From NCBI RefSeq assembly GCF_014279755.1, contig NZ_CP047951.1, forward strand, positions 1,674,001 to 1,738,000: a DNA stretch of 64,000 nt. Direction: 5' to 3'. A program made the translations under genes and the position numbers. How positions within the stretch are numbered: position 1 is the stretch's first letter; each line of letters opens with the position of its first letter. This stretch comes from Synechococcus sp. PROS-U-1 (GTDB taxonomy: Bacteria > Cyanobacteriota > Cyanobacteriia > PCC-6307 > Cyanobiaceae). Below are positions 1 through 8,092 of this stretch, one piece after another. Below the pieces are notes generated by a model. It was not told the origin of the DNA, did no database searches, and was given only the letters and a program-made list of their open reading frames with translations.

Positions 1-145
1 GGATCAAGGTGCTCTTCCCGGACCCTGAAGGCCCCATCACCACGAGGACTTCGCCGCTGTTCACCTCGAAGGTGACCCCATCGAGAGCTCTCACCCCTTG
101 GGAGTAGCTCTTGACCAACTCAGTGGCACGAATGGCAACGGTCAT
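1..145 (-). CDS. aapP: Amino-acid ABC transporter ATP-binding protein (partial, AapP/GlnQ type)
   Basis: Only the first 48 codons are inside the window; the gene runs off the left edge. The N-terminus leads into a clear Walker A motif, GPSGSGKST, after a typical ABC start (ELVKSYSQGVRALDGV). It is the ATPase that would power the permease pair just upstream on the same strand. Its ATG overlaps the TGA stop of that permease gene by 4 nt (ATGA), so translation is probably coupled. The order binding protein, permease, permease, ATPase matches aapJQMP operons. In Anabaena the comparable N-II system is NatFGH with BgtA. Substrate specificity cannot be read from this fragment. Confidence 0.85.
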   Translation of the reverse strand, partial: MTVAIRATELVKSYSQGVRALDGVTFEVNSGEVLVVMGPSGSGKSTLI

Positions 146-1116
146 GGGGAAGAGCGGGCAGGGTCAAGCTGAAGTTCCAGGTGCCGGGCCAGCAAAGCCA
201 TCGCCGTACACGCCAGCCAGTAAACCGCAGCAAGCCAGAGGTACACCTCCAGATAGCGACCGATAAAAGCGGGATTCGCTAGAAGGCTGCGGCTGATGCC
301 CAGCAATTCCACCAAACCGAGAATGGCCATCAAGCTTGTGTTTTGCAGGAGACCCACCGCCTGGTTGGTGAGCGATGGAAGCGCCACCCGCAGCGCCTGG
401 GGCAGCACCACCAATTGCAGCGATTGAGGTGGAGAAAGACCAAGCACGGCTGCCGCTTCCCGCTGGGTGGGCGGAATCGCCTGCAATCCACCGCGCACAT
501 CCTCAGCGATGTAAGCCGCTGCAAACAAAGCGAACGCCACGACCGCCCGAAGAACCCTGTTGATCTCAAGCCCTGGCGGCAGGAACAGCGGAATCAGCAG
601 CTGTCCGAAGAACAAAACTGCAATCAATGGAACAGCCCGCATCAACTCGATGTAGGCGGCACTGCTCCAGCGCAGCACTGGGAGATCACTGCGGCGGCCC
701 AGAGCCAGCAGAATTCCCAATGGAAGCGCCAAAGCGCCGCTGCCTCCCGTGAGCAGCAACGTGAGCGTCAGACCACCCCAACTGCGCGTTCCAACCGGCA
801 GCAGCCCCAGGCCTCCTGCCAGGAGCCAAAGTCCCAGCGGTGCCATCGCGATCCAGAGCAATGGCAACCAACGACGACCAGGGCCACGCTTCGGGCCGAA
901 GAGGGTCAGCAACGTGAGCGTGATCAATCCAGCCATCCACAGCAGCGGGCGCCAACGTTGATCCGCTGGAAAGCTGCCCACCGCATAGAGCGGCAGATTC
1001 GTTGTCACAACAGACCAGTCGGCCGTGTGCAACAACCAATGCAGCAGCGACCAGCCAGCCCAACCGAGGAGGGCCACCAGGAGAAGGGTGATCGAGCGAT
1101 CCAACCAACGGTTCAT
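142..1116 (-). CDS. aapM: Amino-acid ABC transporter permease (AapM/NatH-like)
   Basis: This 324-residue inner-membrane permease belongs to the His/Glu/Gln/Arg family. The N-terminal third has extra membrane segments (about 10-30, 55-75 and 82-105). The conserved core starts near residue 115 and carries the ABC-permease coupling loop with the EAAAVLGLSPPQ motif near residues 220-231. The region SLMAILGLVELLG is also typical of the family. The start ATG overlaps the stop of the upstream permease gene (TGATG). It forms the transmembrane channel with the neighbouring AapQ-like subunit. Aap/Nat systems take up neutral and acidic amino acids; the exact range here is inferred from family membership. 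Confidence 0.87.
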   Translation of the reverse strand: MNRWLDRSITLLLVALLGWAGWSLLHWLLHTADWSVVTTNLPLYAVGSFPADQRWRPLLWMAGLITLTLLTLFGPKRGPGRRWLPLLWIAMAPLGLWLLAGGLGLLPVGTRSWGGLTLTLLLTGGSGALALPLGILLALGRRSDLPVLRWSSAAYIELMRAVPLIAVLFFGQLLIPLFLPPGLEINRVLRAVVAFALFAAAYIAEDVRGGLQAIPPTQREAAAVLGLSPPQSLQLVVLPQALRVALPSLTNQAVGLLQNTSLMAILGLVELLGISRSLLANPAFIGRYLEVYLWLAAVYWLACTAMALLARHLELQLDPARSSP

Positions 1117-2006
1117 CAGCGGCTCCTGTTCAAACGGCCCAGCACCGCACTGTTGAAGGCGGCCATGCCACCGCTGATCAGCAAATTCAGGAGCAGGAAG
1201 CTGAACAACAGGAGCAGGAATCCCTCGATGGCGCGGCCGGTTTGCGTGATGGTGGTGTCACTTACGGCGTAAAGATCGGCATAACCCACCGCAATCGCAA
1301 GGGTGCTGTTCTTGGCGAGATTGAGGTACTGGCTTGTCAGCGCAGGAAGAATCGCCGGCAGCGCCTGAGGCAGCACAATTCGCCGCAGGCCGAGACCTTC
1401 TCCGAGCCCAAGGCTTCGGAAGGCCTCCCACTGGCCCCTTGGCACCGCATTGATGCCACCGCGGACGATCTCTGCAATCGATGCACCGGTAAAGACGGTG
1501 AGTCCGACGAGAACGGCGCAAAATTCAACGCTGAGATTCAGGCCGAACAGCTGAATGCCCTGATTCGAGAGCCTGATCAACCCGCCCACCGGTTCCGAAG
1601 GAAGACCCAGAAAGGCAACGAAGTACCAGAACAGCAACTGCAGAAGCAAAGGAACCTGACGAATCAGCGCCACGTATCCACCGGCAAGGCTGCGCAGCAG
1701 CCGGTTGCCGCTGCTGCGGGCTGAGCCAGCAGCCACCCCCAACACAGTGGCCAGCAACAGGCCAGCCACGATCACCTTGAGGCTGTTGAGCCAACCGATG
1801 ATCAACGCCCAGAAATAGCTGTCGGAGGGGGCATAGGGGAGTGCGGTCTCCGCCAGAGCAAAACCTGCAGGTCGGCCCAGCCAGCCAAAGCCCAGCCCCA
1901 ACCCCGTGCGAATCAGATTGACAGCCAGATTGTTGACCAACAGGGCCAGCAAGCCGAACAGAACGCCGGCGACACCAACCTGAACCAGCAGACGACGGTG
2001 CCGCAT
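1116..2006 (-). CDS. aapQ: Amino-acid ABC transporter permease (AapQ/NatG-like)
   Basis: This 296-residue integral membrane permease pairs with the downstream AapM-like subunit. After an N-terminal membrane anchor (residues about 8-28) and a periplasmic stretch, the core begins at WALIIGWLNSLKV, with RQVPLLLQLLFWYF and the coupling motif region WEAFRSLGLGEGLGLRRIVLPQA around residues 190-214. The match to AapQ-type subunits rests on this long periplasmic insert and the Q-V-P-L-L-L-Q-L-F-W-Y stretch. Start and stop overlap both neighbours by one base (TGATG), which suggests a single coupled operon. Confidence 0.87.
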   Translation of the reverse strand: MRHRRLLVQVGVAGVLFGLLALLVNNLAVNLIRTGLGLGFGWLGRPAGFALAETALPYAPSDSYFWALIIGWLNSLKVIVAGLLLATVLGVAAGSARSSGNRLLRSLAGGYVALIRQVPLLLQLLFWYFVAFLGLPSEPVGGLIRLSNQGIQLFGLNLSVEFCAVLVGLTVFTGASIAEIVRGGINAVPRGQWEAFRSLGLGEGLGLRRIVLPQALPAILPALTSQYLNLAKNSTLAIAVGYADLYAVSDTTITQTGRAIEGFLLLLFSFLLLNLLISGGMAAFNSAVLGRLNRSR

Positions 2007-3067
2007 CAGGTGAAGGGTGGGGCAATCATCAAACCACCCTCACCAGCAAGGCGGTTAGCCCCCCGTGGGATGGCCACAGGGCTCTCCGGTCCCAGATGAC
2101 GGTTGTAGATCTCGCCGTAATTGCCAGTCGACCGAATCACCTGGACGACAAAGTCATCAGGCAGCCCGAGTTTGCGACCCAGGCCGGCATCCACACCCAG
2201 GAAGCGACGCAGAGCCGTCTGGGAAGGGTCGGCTTCGGCTTGCTTCACCACCGCATCAACATTGGATTGGGTGATGCCCCGCTCCTCCGCCTCGATCAGG
2301 GCGTAGATCACCCATGTCATGGCATCCCCCATGGGCTGATCACCACCCACCACGGCAGGAGCCAAAGGCTCCTTGCTGATCCTGTCATCAAGAATCAGAT
2401 GCTGCTGGGGATCGTTGAACCCCGAACGCGCAGCCGCCAGTTGCGACCGGTCCGAGGTCATGGCTTCGCAGCGCCCCTGGAGGTAGCCGCCAACCACCTG
2501 ATTGAGATCCTGATATTTGATCGGTGTATAGGGGAGGCCCTGGGACGCAAAGGCGTCGTTGAGATTCTGTTCAGTCGTGGTGCCCGATCCCACGCAAATC
2601 GATTTGCCACTCAAATCAGCCAGAGATGTCACGCCACTGGCTGCATTCACCATCAACCCCTGCCCGTCGTGGAAGACCACAGGAGCAAAGCGCAGCCCAT
2701 TGCCACCAACCGCATCGCGACTGAGGTTATGGGTGGTGTTGCGGGACAAAAGATCGATCTCGCCTGATCGCAATGCTGTGAATCGCTCCGGCGCAGTCAA
2801 AGGCCGGTACTGAACCTTCTCAGAGTCGCCCACAAGAGCAGCAGCCATGGCGCGGCAGATGTCGACATCCATGCCGGTGTAACGCCCATCAGGACTGAGG
2901 AAACTGAAACCTGGAATCTTGCCGCTCACACCACAAAGCAACTCGCCTCGCGCTTTGACGAGCTCCAGGCGTGACCCTCCTGAATTCTCCAGTGAGGCGC
3001 AGGAGCCGAGTAGGGCAGACAGACCAGCCAATGCCGCGATCAGAGCACGCGAGCGTAATCGGAACAT
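2006..3067 (-). CDS. aapJ: Amino-acid ABC transporter substrate-binding lipoprotein (AapJ/NatF-like)
   Basis: This periplasmic solute-binding protein has about 353 residues. The open frame extends 15 codons further upstream, but the ATG at 3067 places a signal peptide at the N-terminus (RSRALIAALAGLSALLGSC) ending in a lipobox L-G-S-C, so it is probably a lipoprotein. The mature part is a type 3 extracellular solute-binding domain, with GYTGMDVDICRAMAAALVG-like and DLLSRNTTHNLSRD stretches matching the amino-acid-binding AapJ/BztA branch. It is first in the four-gene operon. Its promoter must lie in the roughly 90 bp shared with the divergent gene at 3158. Confidence 0.87.
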   Translation of the reverse strand: MFRLRSRALIAALAGLSALLGSCASLENSGGSRLELVKARGELLCGVSGKIPGFSFLSPDGRYTGMDVDICRAMAAALVGDSEKVQYRPLTAPERFTALRSGEIDLLSRNTTHNLSRDAVGGNGLRFAPVVFHDGQGLMVNAASGVTSLADLSGKSICVGSGTTTEQNLNDAFASQGLPYTPIKYQDLNQVVGGYLQGRCEAMTSDRSQLAAARSGFNDPQQHLILDDRISKEPLAPAVVGGDQPMGDAMTWVIYALIEAEERGITQSNVDAVVKQAEADPSQTALRRFLGVDAGLGRKLGLPDDFVVQVIRSTGNYGEIYNRHLGPESPVAIPRGANRLAGEGGLMIAPPFT

Positions 3068-3157
3068 CAGCTTTGGTACGGATCGGGTGGGATTGTCCCA
3101 GATCCCAGGCAAATCGATTGGAACCGACTTAATTTCGCCTTAATCAAATTCACTGCC

Positions 3158-3481
3158 ATGAAAGTCTCGGCCTGGCTTTTGGCCGGACTGATCGCTGGAA
3201 CCACTGTTCCCGGTGCTCATGCATGGGAGGTCAACGATCGCGGTGCATACAACAACAAAATGGCACTGCTAAGCGTTTTATTAGAGACGGCTCAGCAGCG
3301 AGCAGGACGTGACCTTCAAACGCTTTGCCTGTTGATGAGCATCGGCAACGACGTGACCGAGAGGTACGTGGAGATCAATCCTGAAGATGCGCAGATTCAG
3401 CAACGCCTCCTCGCCATGCGCCAAGACCTCAGTGTCTGCCTGGCCACGCTTGGGAATCCCACCGCAGCCTCAAGACTCTGA
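3158..3481 (+). CDS. Small secreted protein of unknown function
   Basis: This 107-residue protein has a clear N-terminal signal peptide (KVSAWLLAGLIAGTTVPGAHA, cleavage likely after AHA near residue 22). The mature region is mostly helical and polar and contains two cysteines (in LQTLCLLMS and LSVCLATLG) that could form a disulfide. I do not recognise a family. It is divergent from the amino-acid transporter operon and ends 15 bp from the stop of the convergent SulP gene. The ATG is preceded by AT-rich sequence that could hold a promoter. Confidence 0.65.
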   Translation: MKVSAWLLAGLIAGTTVPGAHAWEVNDRGAYNNKMALLSVLLETAQQRAGRDLQTLCLLMSIGNDVTERYVEINPEDAQIQQRLLAMRQDLSVCLATLGNPTAASRL

Positions 3482-3496
3482 AGTCAACAAGCAGGA

Positions 3497-5059
3497 TTAA
3501 GCATGGGCTGATTCCTGACCGCCGATCCGTTCCAACAAATCAAGGCTTTCTTCGTTGAGGCCAACAACGCTCACGGCCGAACCACCGTTGCGGAATTTGC
3601 GAATGACCTGATCGAGCGCAGTCACGCCGCTCTGGTCCCAAATGTGGGCTTGAGACAGATCAATCGTGATGCGCTCGGGATGATCGTGAAGATCAAATCC
3701 CTGCAGGAAGTACACCTTGCTAACAAAAAACAGCTGCCCCTCAACGCGGTAGCGGCGCTCCTGATCGCTGATCTCGATGCTCTCCACCTGAATCACCTTG
3801 GCCACCTTGCGGCTGAACAGAATGCCTGCAAGAGCAACGCCTGCCAACACGCCAAGGGCAAGGTTGTGAGGCGTGGTGAGCATGGTGACGGCAAAGGTCA
3901 TCAGCATCACCGAAGTGTCGCTCTTCGGTATGCGACGCAGGTTGCGGAGCCCAGTGATGTCAGCCGTGCTGACAGCAATGCTGATCATCACGGCCACCAA
4001 AGCCGCCATCGGAATTTGCTTGAGCCAAGGCCCAGCCAGCAGGATCATCGCCAGCAGACTGACACCGGAAAACAGAGTTGAAAGTCGCGTTCGGCCGCCA
4101 TTGTCCACATTCATCACGGATTGGCCCACAAGGGCACAGCCGGCCATGCCACCGAACAGGGACGCGACGATATTTGCAATGCCCTGGCCCCGGGCTTCCA
4201 CGTTTTTGTTGGTGGTGGTATCCGTTTTGTCGTCGAGGATGTCCTGGGTGAGGAAGGTTTCCATCAAGCCCACAAGGGAGATGGCCAGGGCAGTGGGAAG
4301 AACAAGCCCCAGGGTGTCCAAACTGAAGGGAACACCTTCGGCACCGAAGGGAAGACTGAACGATGGAAGGCCGGCGGGGAGAGTACCCAGACTGCTGACC
4401 GTGGGGATGTCGAAGCTGAAGCCCACACTGATTGCAGTCAGCACAATGATGGCCACCAGCTGTGATGGCACCACCCGGGTCAGCTTGGGAAGGCCATAAA
4501 TGATCAGCAGGCCAAGCAGAACCAACCCCCAGACGATCGGGATCTGCCCGCCGTGGGGCAGCAGAGACGAGGCTCCATGATCGGCATCCCCAGCATGGAG
4601 ATTGAAACCGAGCTGGGGCAGCTGGGCCTGAAAAATCAGAAGGGCCAGCGCATTGACGAACCCGCTCAGCACGCCTTGAGGCACGAAGCGCATCTGATAA
4701 GCCAGACGCAGATATCCCCAGAGGATCTGCAGCACCCCTGTCACCAGACCGGCCACCATCAGGTACTGAACCCCCAGACCTGGCCCGCGTGCCTCACCGG
4801 TTGCCACAAGCCCTGTCATCAAGAGCGCCGTGGAACCCGTGGCTGAAGTGATCATGGCCATGCGACCACCCACAACGGCGATGGTCAACGAGAGACAGAA
4901 GGCTCCGAACAGACCAACCTTGGGATCCACCCCAGCGATCCCCGAAAAAGCAATGGCCTCCGGGATCATGGCGAAAGCCACCACCAGACCTGAGAGCAGG
5001 TCTTTGGTGGGATTGGCAAACCACTGATTCACCAGGGTTGGATTGGATCGCTTGGCCAT
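3497..5059 (-). CDS. SulP family anion transporter with STAS domain
   Basis: This 520-residue membrane transporter opens with the SulP signature region ([20 protein letters not shown], residues 19-38), continues with about ten more membrane segments to near residue 410, and ends in a cytoplasmic STAS domain (about 420-515) containing [20 protein letters not shown]. SulP proteins carry sulfate, bicarbonate or other anions, usually coupled to sodium or protons. It is not the canonical BicA bicarbonate transporter, because the N-terminal sequence differs from BicA. The substrate is therefore unassigned. It stands alone, convergent with the gene to its left. Confidence 0.88.
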   Translation of the reverse strand: MAKRSNPTLVNQWFANPTKDLLSGLVVAFAMIPEAIAFSGIAGVDPKVGLFGAFCLSLTIAVVGGRMAMITSATGSTALLMTGLVATGEARGPGLGVQYLMVAGLVTGVLQILWGYLRLAYQMRFVPQGVLSGFVNALALLIFQAQLPQLGFNLHAGDADHGASSLLPHGGQIPIVWGLVLLGLLIIYGLPKLTRVVPSQLVAIIVLTAISVGFSFDIPTVSSLGTLPAGLPSFSLPFGAEGVPFSLDTLGLVLPTALAISLVGLMETFLTQDILDDKTDTTTNKNVEARGQGIANIVASLFGGMAGCALVGQSVMNVDNGGRTRLSTLFSGVSLLAMILLAGPWLKQIPMAALVAVMISIAVSTADITGLRNLRRIPKSDTSVMLMTFAVTMLTTPHNLALGVLAGVALAGILFSRKVAKVIQVESIEISDQERRYRVEGQLFFVSKVYFLQGFDLHDHPERITIDLSQAHIWDQSGVTALDQVIRKFRNGGSAVSVVGLNEESLDLLERIGGQESAHA

Positions 5060-5089
5060 CAGCGGATGCCGGTTAGCGGCGACCGTAAA

Positions 5090-6295
5090 TCAGAGCGATG
5101 GCAGGGTGCCTGCCGGATCCAAACGCTGTTTCAGCTTTCGCAACTCCGGCAACCAGGGGCCGAAGGCTGCTTCCAACTCCCTCCGATGGAACGGCAAGTG
5201 ATCATGCAACTGAGCCAGATGCACTCCAGTACAGACCGGCTGGAGGATCTGCCAGACCGCGTCCAGCCAATCGAGGCTGCGGCTCTGGCCCGAGATATCC
5301 CCCGGGGCCCAGGCCGCCGTGATCCAGGGTTTCCACTCGGCGTTGCGATGAACGAAGGACGTGGCCTCCACGGGGACCTGTCGCGTTGCCGCCCCAAGCT
5401 GCTGACAGGCCAGGCTGCAGCCCGGATGAGGACGGCGCTGCAGCAAACGGCATAGCTCCGGCATCAAATCCCCCCAGGCCTCAGCAGCTGCTGGGCCCAA
5501 CAAACCAACGACCTCCGAATGACTACGGGGGGGCAGCGGGGCTGATCCTCTCAATGATGGGAGCTGATGCAACCCATCGATCCGCTGCGCTCCAGCCCAT
5601 GCAGCATTACCAACCCAGAGCGATTGCACCGCGTCGTCGCTCTCCCAATGCCATTGCAGGCTGTTGCTGGAATCCGATGCTTCCGCCTGGAGCATGAGCT
5701 CAGGAAGTTGATCCAGAGCAACCGAACGCTGCTCCACCCACAGCGGCTGCACTGGCTGGGTGGTCATGCGCACCTCGCTCACCACACCCAGAAACGGCGC
5801 TGCTCCACACAGGCCACGCCACTCCAACGAGCCAGCATCAGCTGCTCGTGACAGCGCAAAGGGGGTTCCATCGCCCCACACCCCCTGAATCTCCAGCAAT
5901 TGATCGACAGCGAGCCCAACTTGTCGACTCAGCGGTCCCATGCCGCCGGTGAGCACATACCCAAGCCCGGGCAGCCCCGACAAACCAGCAGGGATCGTTC
6001 GGCCGTAGGGAAGCAACGCCTCGATTACCTCACCCATTCGCCACCCTGCACCGATCCACACCGTCTGATCGGCAGGCTCCCAATCGAAGCGTTTGAAGTG
6101 GGTTTGAACATCCACTGTCCAGTGGTCGTCGGCGGCGGCGCGAGAAGTGGTGCCCCCCCCACAGAGTCGTAATGGCCGTGGGCCGCTCCAATCCCGAATG
6201 CAATCACTCAAGGTTTCCGGCAGCGGAGACACCAGGCCAGAGCACCTCGCATCAGCCGCCTGCGCATTGATGAAAACGGGACGGTCTGAATCCAT
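5090..6295 (-). CDS. FAD-binding oxidoreductase, glycolate oxidase GlcE-like
   Basis: This protein of about 401 residues has an N-terminal PCMH-type FAD-binding fold. The pattern RPLRLCGGGTTSRAAADD and later [22 protein letters not shown] resembles the FAD-binding subunit GlcE of glycolate dehydrogenase. The open frame extends about 100 codons upstream, but that part is antisense to cbiX. I chose the ATG at 6295 because the family's N-terminal parts start there. Many cyanobacteria use glycolate dehydrogenase in photorespiration, which makes that role plausible, but no GlcD or GlcF lies nearby. Its start is 27 bp from the divergent cbiX start. Confidence 0.75.
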   Translation of the reverse strand: MDSDRPVFINAQAADARCSGLVSPLPETLSDCIRDWSGPRPLRLCGGGTTSRAAADDHWTVDVQTHFKRFDWEPADQTVWIGAGWRMGEVIEALLPYGRTIPAGLSGLPGLGYVLTGGMGPLSRQVGLAVDQLLEIQGVWGDGTPFALSRAADAGSLEWRGLCGAAPFLGVVSEVRMTTQPVQPLWVEQRSVALDQLPELMLQAEASDSSNSLQWHWESDDAVQSLWVGNAAWAGAQRIDGLHQLPSLRGSAPLPPRSHSEVVGLLGPAAAEAWGDLMPELCRLLQRRPHPGCSLACQQLGAATRQVPVEATSFVHRNAEWKPWITAAWAPGDISGQSRSLDWLDAVWQILQPVCTGVHLAQLHDHLPFHRRELEAAFGPWLPELRKLKQRLDPAGTLPSL

Positions 6296-6322
6296 CGCGA
6301 TGCGACCGATATCGTCAATCCA

Positions 6323-7423
6323 TTGGAACAGCAGAGCGACCTTTTGGCCGAACAGCAAGCGGAGAGCAGCAAGGAGCAACTTGGCGTTCTGATCTGCGGC
6401 CATGGCAGCCGAAACCGATTGGCCGTTGAAGAGTTCGCGCAGATGGTGGAAGCCCTGCGGCCACGGCTCGCTCCGATGCCGGTCGAGCACGGTTATCTCG
6501 AATTTGCCCGTCCCATCCTTCGTGATGGCCTTGAGTCGCTTCGGCAACAGGGCGTCACCAGAGTGCTGGCCATTCCGGCCATGCTTTTCGCCGCGGGACA
6601 TGCCAAGAACGACATCCCCTCCGTTCTCAACACCTACACCGCCGAAACTGGTCTGCCGATTGATTACGGCCGAGAGCTGGGGGTGGACCGTCTGATGGTC
6701 TCGGCAGCCGGGGCCCGCGTTCAGGAGTGCCTGAATGAAGCGGAGCAGGACGTCCCCCTGGCCGAAACGCTGCTGGTGGTGGTGGGTCGAGGTTCATCGG
6801 ATCCAGACGCCAACTCCAACGTGGCCAAGGTGACGCGTCTACTGGTGGAAGGGTTTGGCTTCGGCTGGGGAGAAACGGTGTATTCCGGCGTGACCTTCCC
6901 ACTCGTGGAACCAGGGCTACGCCATGCGGTGAAGCTGGGTTTCAAACGTGTGGTGGTGGTGCCCTACTTCCTCTTTTCAGGGGTTTTGGTGAGCCGAATC
7001 CGCCAACACACCGCTCTGGTGGAAGCCGACCACCCGGAGGTGGAGTTTCTCTCGGCGGGGTATCTGGGCGACCACACCCTGGTGGTGGACACCTTCAAAG
7101 AGAGGGTCGAGGAAGTGTTGCGGGGCGACACCGCCATGAACTGCTCGCTCTGCAAGTACAGAGCCCAGGTGCTGGGCTTCGAACAGGACGTTGGGCGTGC
7201 ACAGGAAAGCCACCACCACCATGTGGAAGGACTCGCGGAAAGCTGCACGCTCTGCGAACTGGAGTGCACAGGGGCATGCCAACCCGACGGCGTACCGATT
7301 GCCCATGACCACAGCCATGGGTCAGACCACAGCCATGACCACCACCACCCGCCCTATCCCCATGCGGAACACCCCCTGGGCCCCGTAACGCTGAAACGCG
7401 CCAGCGACGCTCCTAAAGATTGA
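6323..7423 (+). CDS. cbiX: Sirohydrochlorin chelatase, long form (CbiX/SirB type)
   Basis: This chelatase inserts cobalt or iron into sirohydrochlorin in the cobalamin or siroheme pathway. Two CbiX repeats are visible: GVLICGHGSRN starts the first near residue 21, and LLVVVGRGSSDPDANSNV starts the second near 148. A tail from about residue 270 carries MNCSLCKYR, then CTLCELECTGAC, then a histidine-rich stretch (HDHSHGSDHSHDHHH). The MxCxxC motif and His-rich tail are known from long CbiX proteins, where the cysteines hold an Fe-S cluster. The start is TTG at 6323. An internal start is possible, but the conserved GHGSRN motif needs most of the N-terminus. Confidence 0.88.
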   Translation: MEQQSDLLAEQQAESSKEQLGVLICGHGSRNRLAVEEFAQMVEALRPRLAPMPVEHGYLEFARPILRDGLESLRQQGVTRVLAIPAMLFAAGHAKNDIPSVLNTYTAETGLPIDYGRELGVDRLMVSAAGARVQECLNEAEQDVPLAETLLVVVGRGSSDPDANSNVAKVTRLLVEGFGFGWGETVYSGVTFPLVEPGLRHAVKLGFKRVVVVPYFLFSGVLVSRIRQHTALVEADHPEVEFLSAGYLGDHTLVVDTFKERVEEVLRGDTAMNCSLCKYRAQVLGFEQDVGRAQESHHHHVEGLAESCTLCELECTGACQPDGVPIAHDHSHGSDHSHDHHHPPYPHAEHPLGPVTLKRASDAPKD

Positions 7424-7825
7424 GTCCATAACCCTTAAGAGAAACCGTGCCTCGGTCACCAATGACACGGTTCTCGAAAGCGACAGGAGCGACGAGGCAA
7501 AGATCAGTTTTTCTGATCAAGATCCCACTACTCCGGTTGGCCCACGTTTTCCACAGAAAACCCGGCTTCTTTCCACAGGCCGAAGCCGGGTTGCCCGATG
7601 TGACGGTCAACCTGTGAAGTTCCAAGGGAATCACGTCATCGGGTTGACAGTCCGCCTCCCACCCCTAGGCCAAGCAACCTTCGTCCTGCTCCCTTCGTTC
7701 AATCCCAGTCCCTCACATCTGTCTCATCTCGTCTCATCCGTAATTCAGCAAATGGCGACGGCTTTGACGCAAGTGCCGGTGATGTGGCTTTCTTAGTGGC
7801 GTTGGACATGGGCGAGCTAGGCAAC
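7424..7825. other. Intergenic region of about 400 bp with inverted repeats
   Basis: I see no convincing coding sequence here. There are three inverted repeats: 7443-7449 with 7466-7472 (AACCGTG/CACGGTT), a short GATCAG/CTGATC pair at 7502-7518, and a strong 11-bp pair at 7559-7592. A TTGACA hexamer at 7644-7649 could be a -35 element, but the -10 match is poor. The region could hold the cbiX 3' end and terminator, a 5' leader for the DUF2811 gene, or a small RNA. Confidence 0.5.
7559..7592. terminator. Stable hairpin, possible terminator
   Basis: A perfect 11-bp inverted repeat, AACCCGGCTTC and GAAGCCGGGTT, with a 12-nt loop, lies 135 bp after the cbiX stop. There is no T-run on the plus side. 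Read on the minus strand the stem is followed by GGGTTTTCTG, a weak T-run. It may end cbiX transcription or be part of a structured RNA. Confidence 0.4.
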
Positions 7826-8092
7826 ATGGATCGAAATCACCTCGAGCGATGCCATGAGATGGGCGCAAAGGACCACAGCGCCCTCGCAAAGTCCAGCTAC
7901 GTGAGCCTGGAAACGGAAATTCCCGAGGTGCTCTACAAGGGCATGAAGGATTTCATCGGAGAGAACCCCAACTGGGACCAATACCGCGTTATGAGTTCAG
8001 CTCTTGCCCACTTTTTGTTTCAGAACGGCTGTGACGACCGTGCCGTGACCGAGCGTTATCTCGACGATCTGTTCATTCGCCCCGACCACTGA
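7826..8092 (+). CDS. DUF2811 family protein
   Basis: This small soluble protein is of unknown function and found mainly in cyanobacteria. The conserved core is SLETEIPEVLYKGMKDFI followed by WDQYRVMSSALAHFLFQ, NGCDDRAVTERYLDDLF. From the ATG at 7826 it has 88 residues. The frame is open to a GTG at 7784 (102 residues) and another ATG lies at 7859. I prefer 7826 because an AGG lies about 6 nt upstream. Its 3' end overlaps the convergent GMC oxidoreductase by 20 bp. Confidence 0.78.
   Translation: MDRNHLERCHEMGAKDHSALAKSSYVSLETEIPEVLYKGMKDFIGENPNWDQYRVMSSALAHFLFQNGCDDRAVTERYLDDLFIRPDH

Noticed and set aside
343-1272. A 309-residue plus-strand ORF opposite the permease genes
   Set aside because: It is antisense to two well-supported permease genes, is rich in Gln and Arg, has no recognisable domain and arises from codon bias of the real genes.
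3497-5059. SulP gene considered as the bicarbonate transporter BicA
   Set aside because: The N-terminal sequence differs from BicA, so the substrate is left open.
6296-6601. N-terminal extension of the FAD-binding protein
   Set aside because: The extra 102 codons are antisense to cbiX and do not resemble the family.
7413-7634. A 73-residue minus-strand ORF after cbiX
   Set aside because: It runs through the strong hairpin and has no family or ribosome site.
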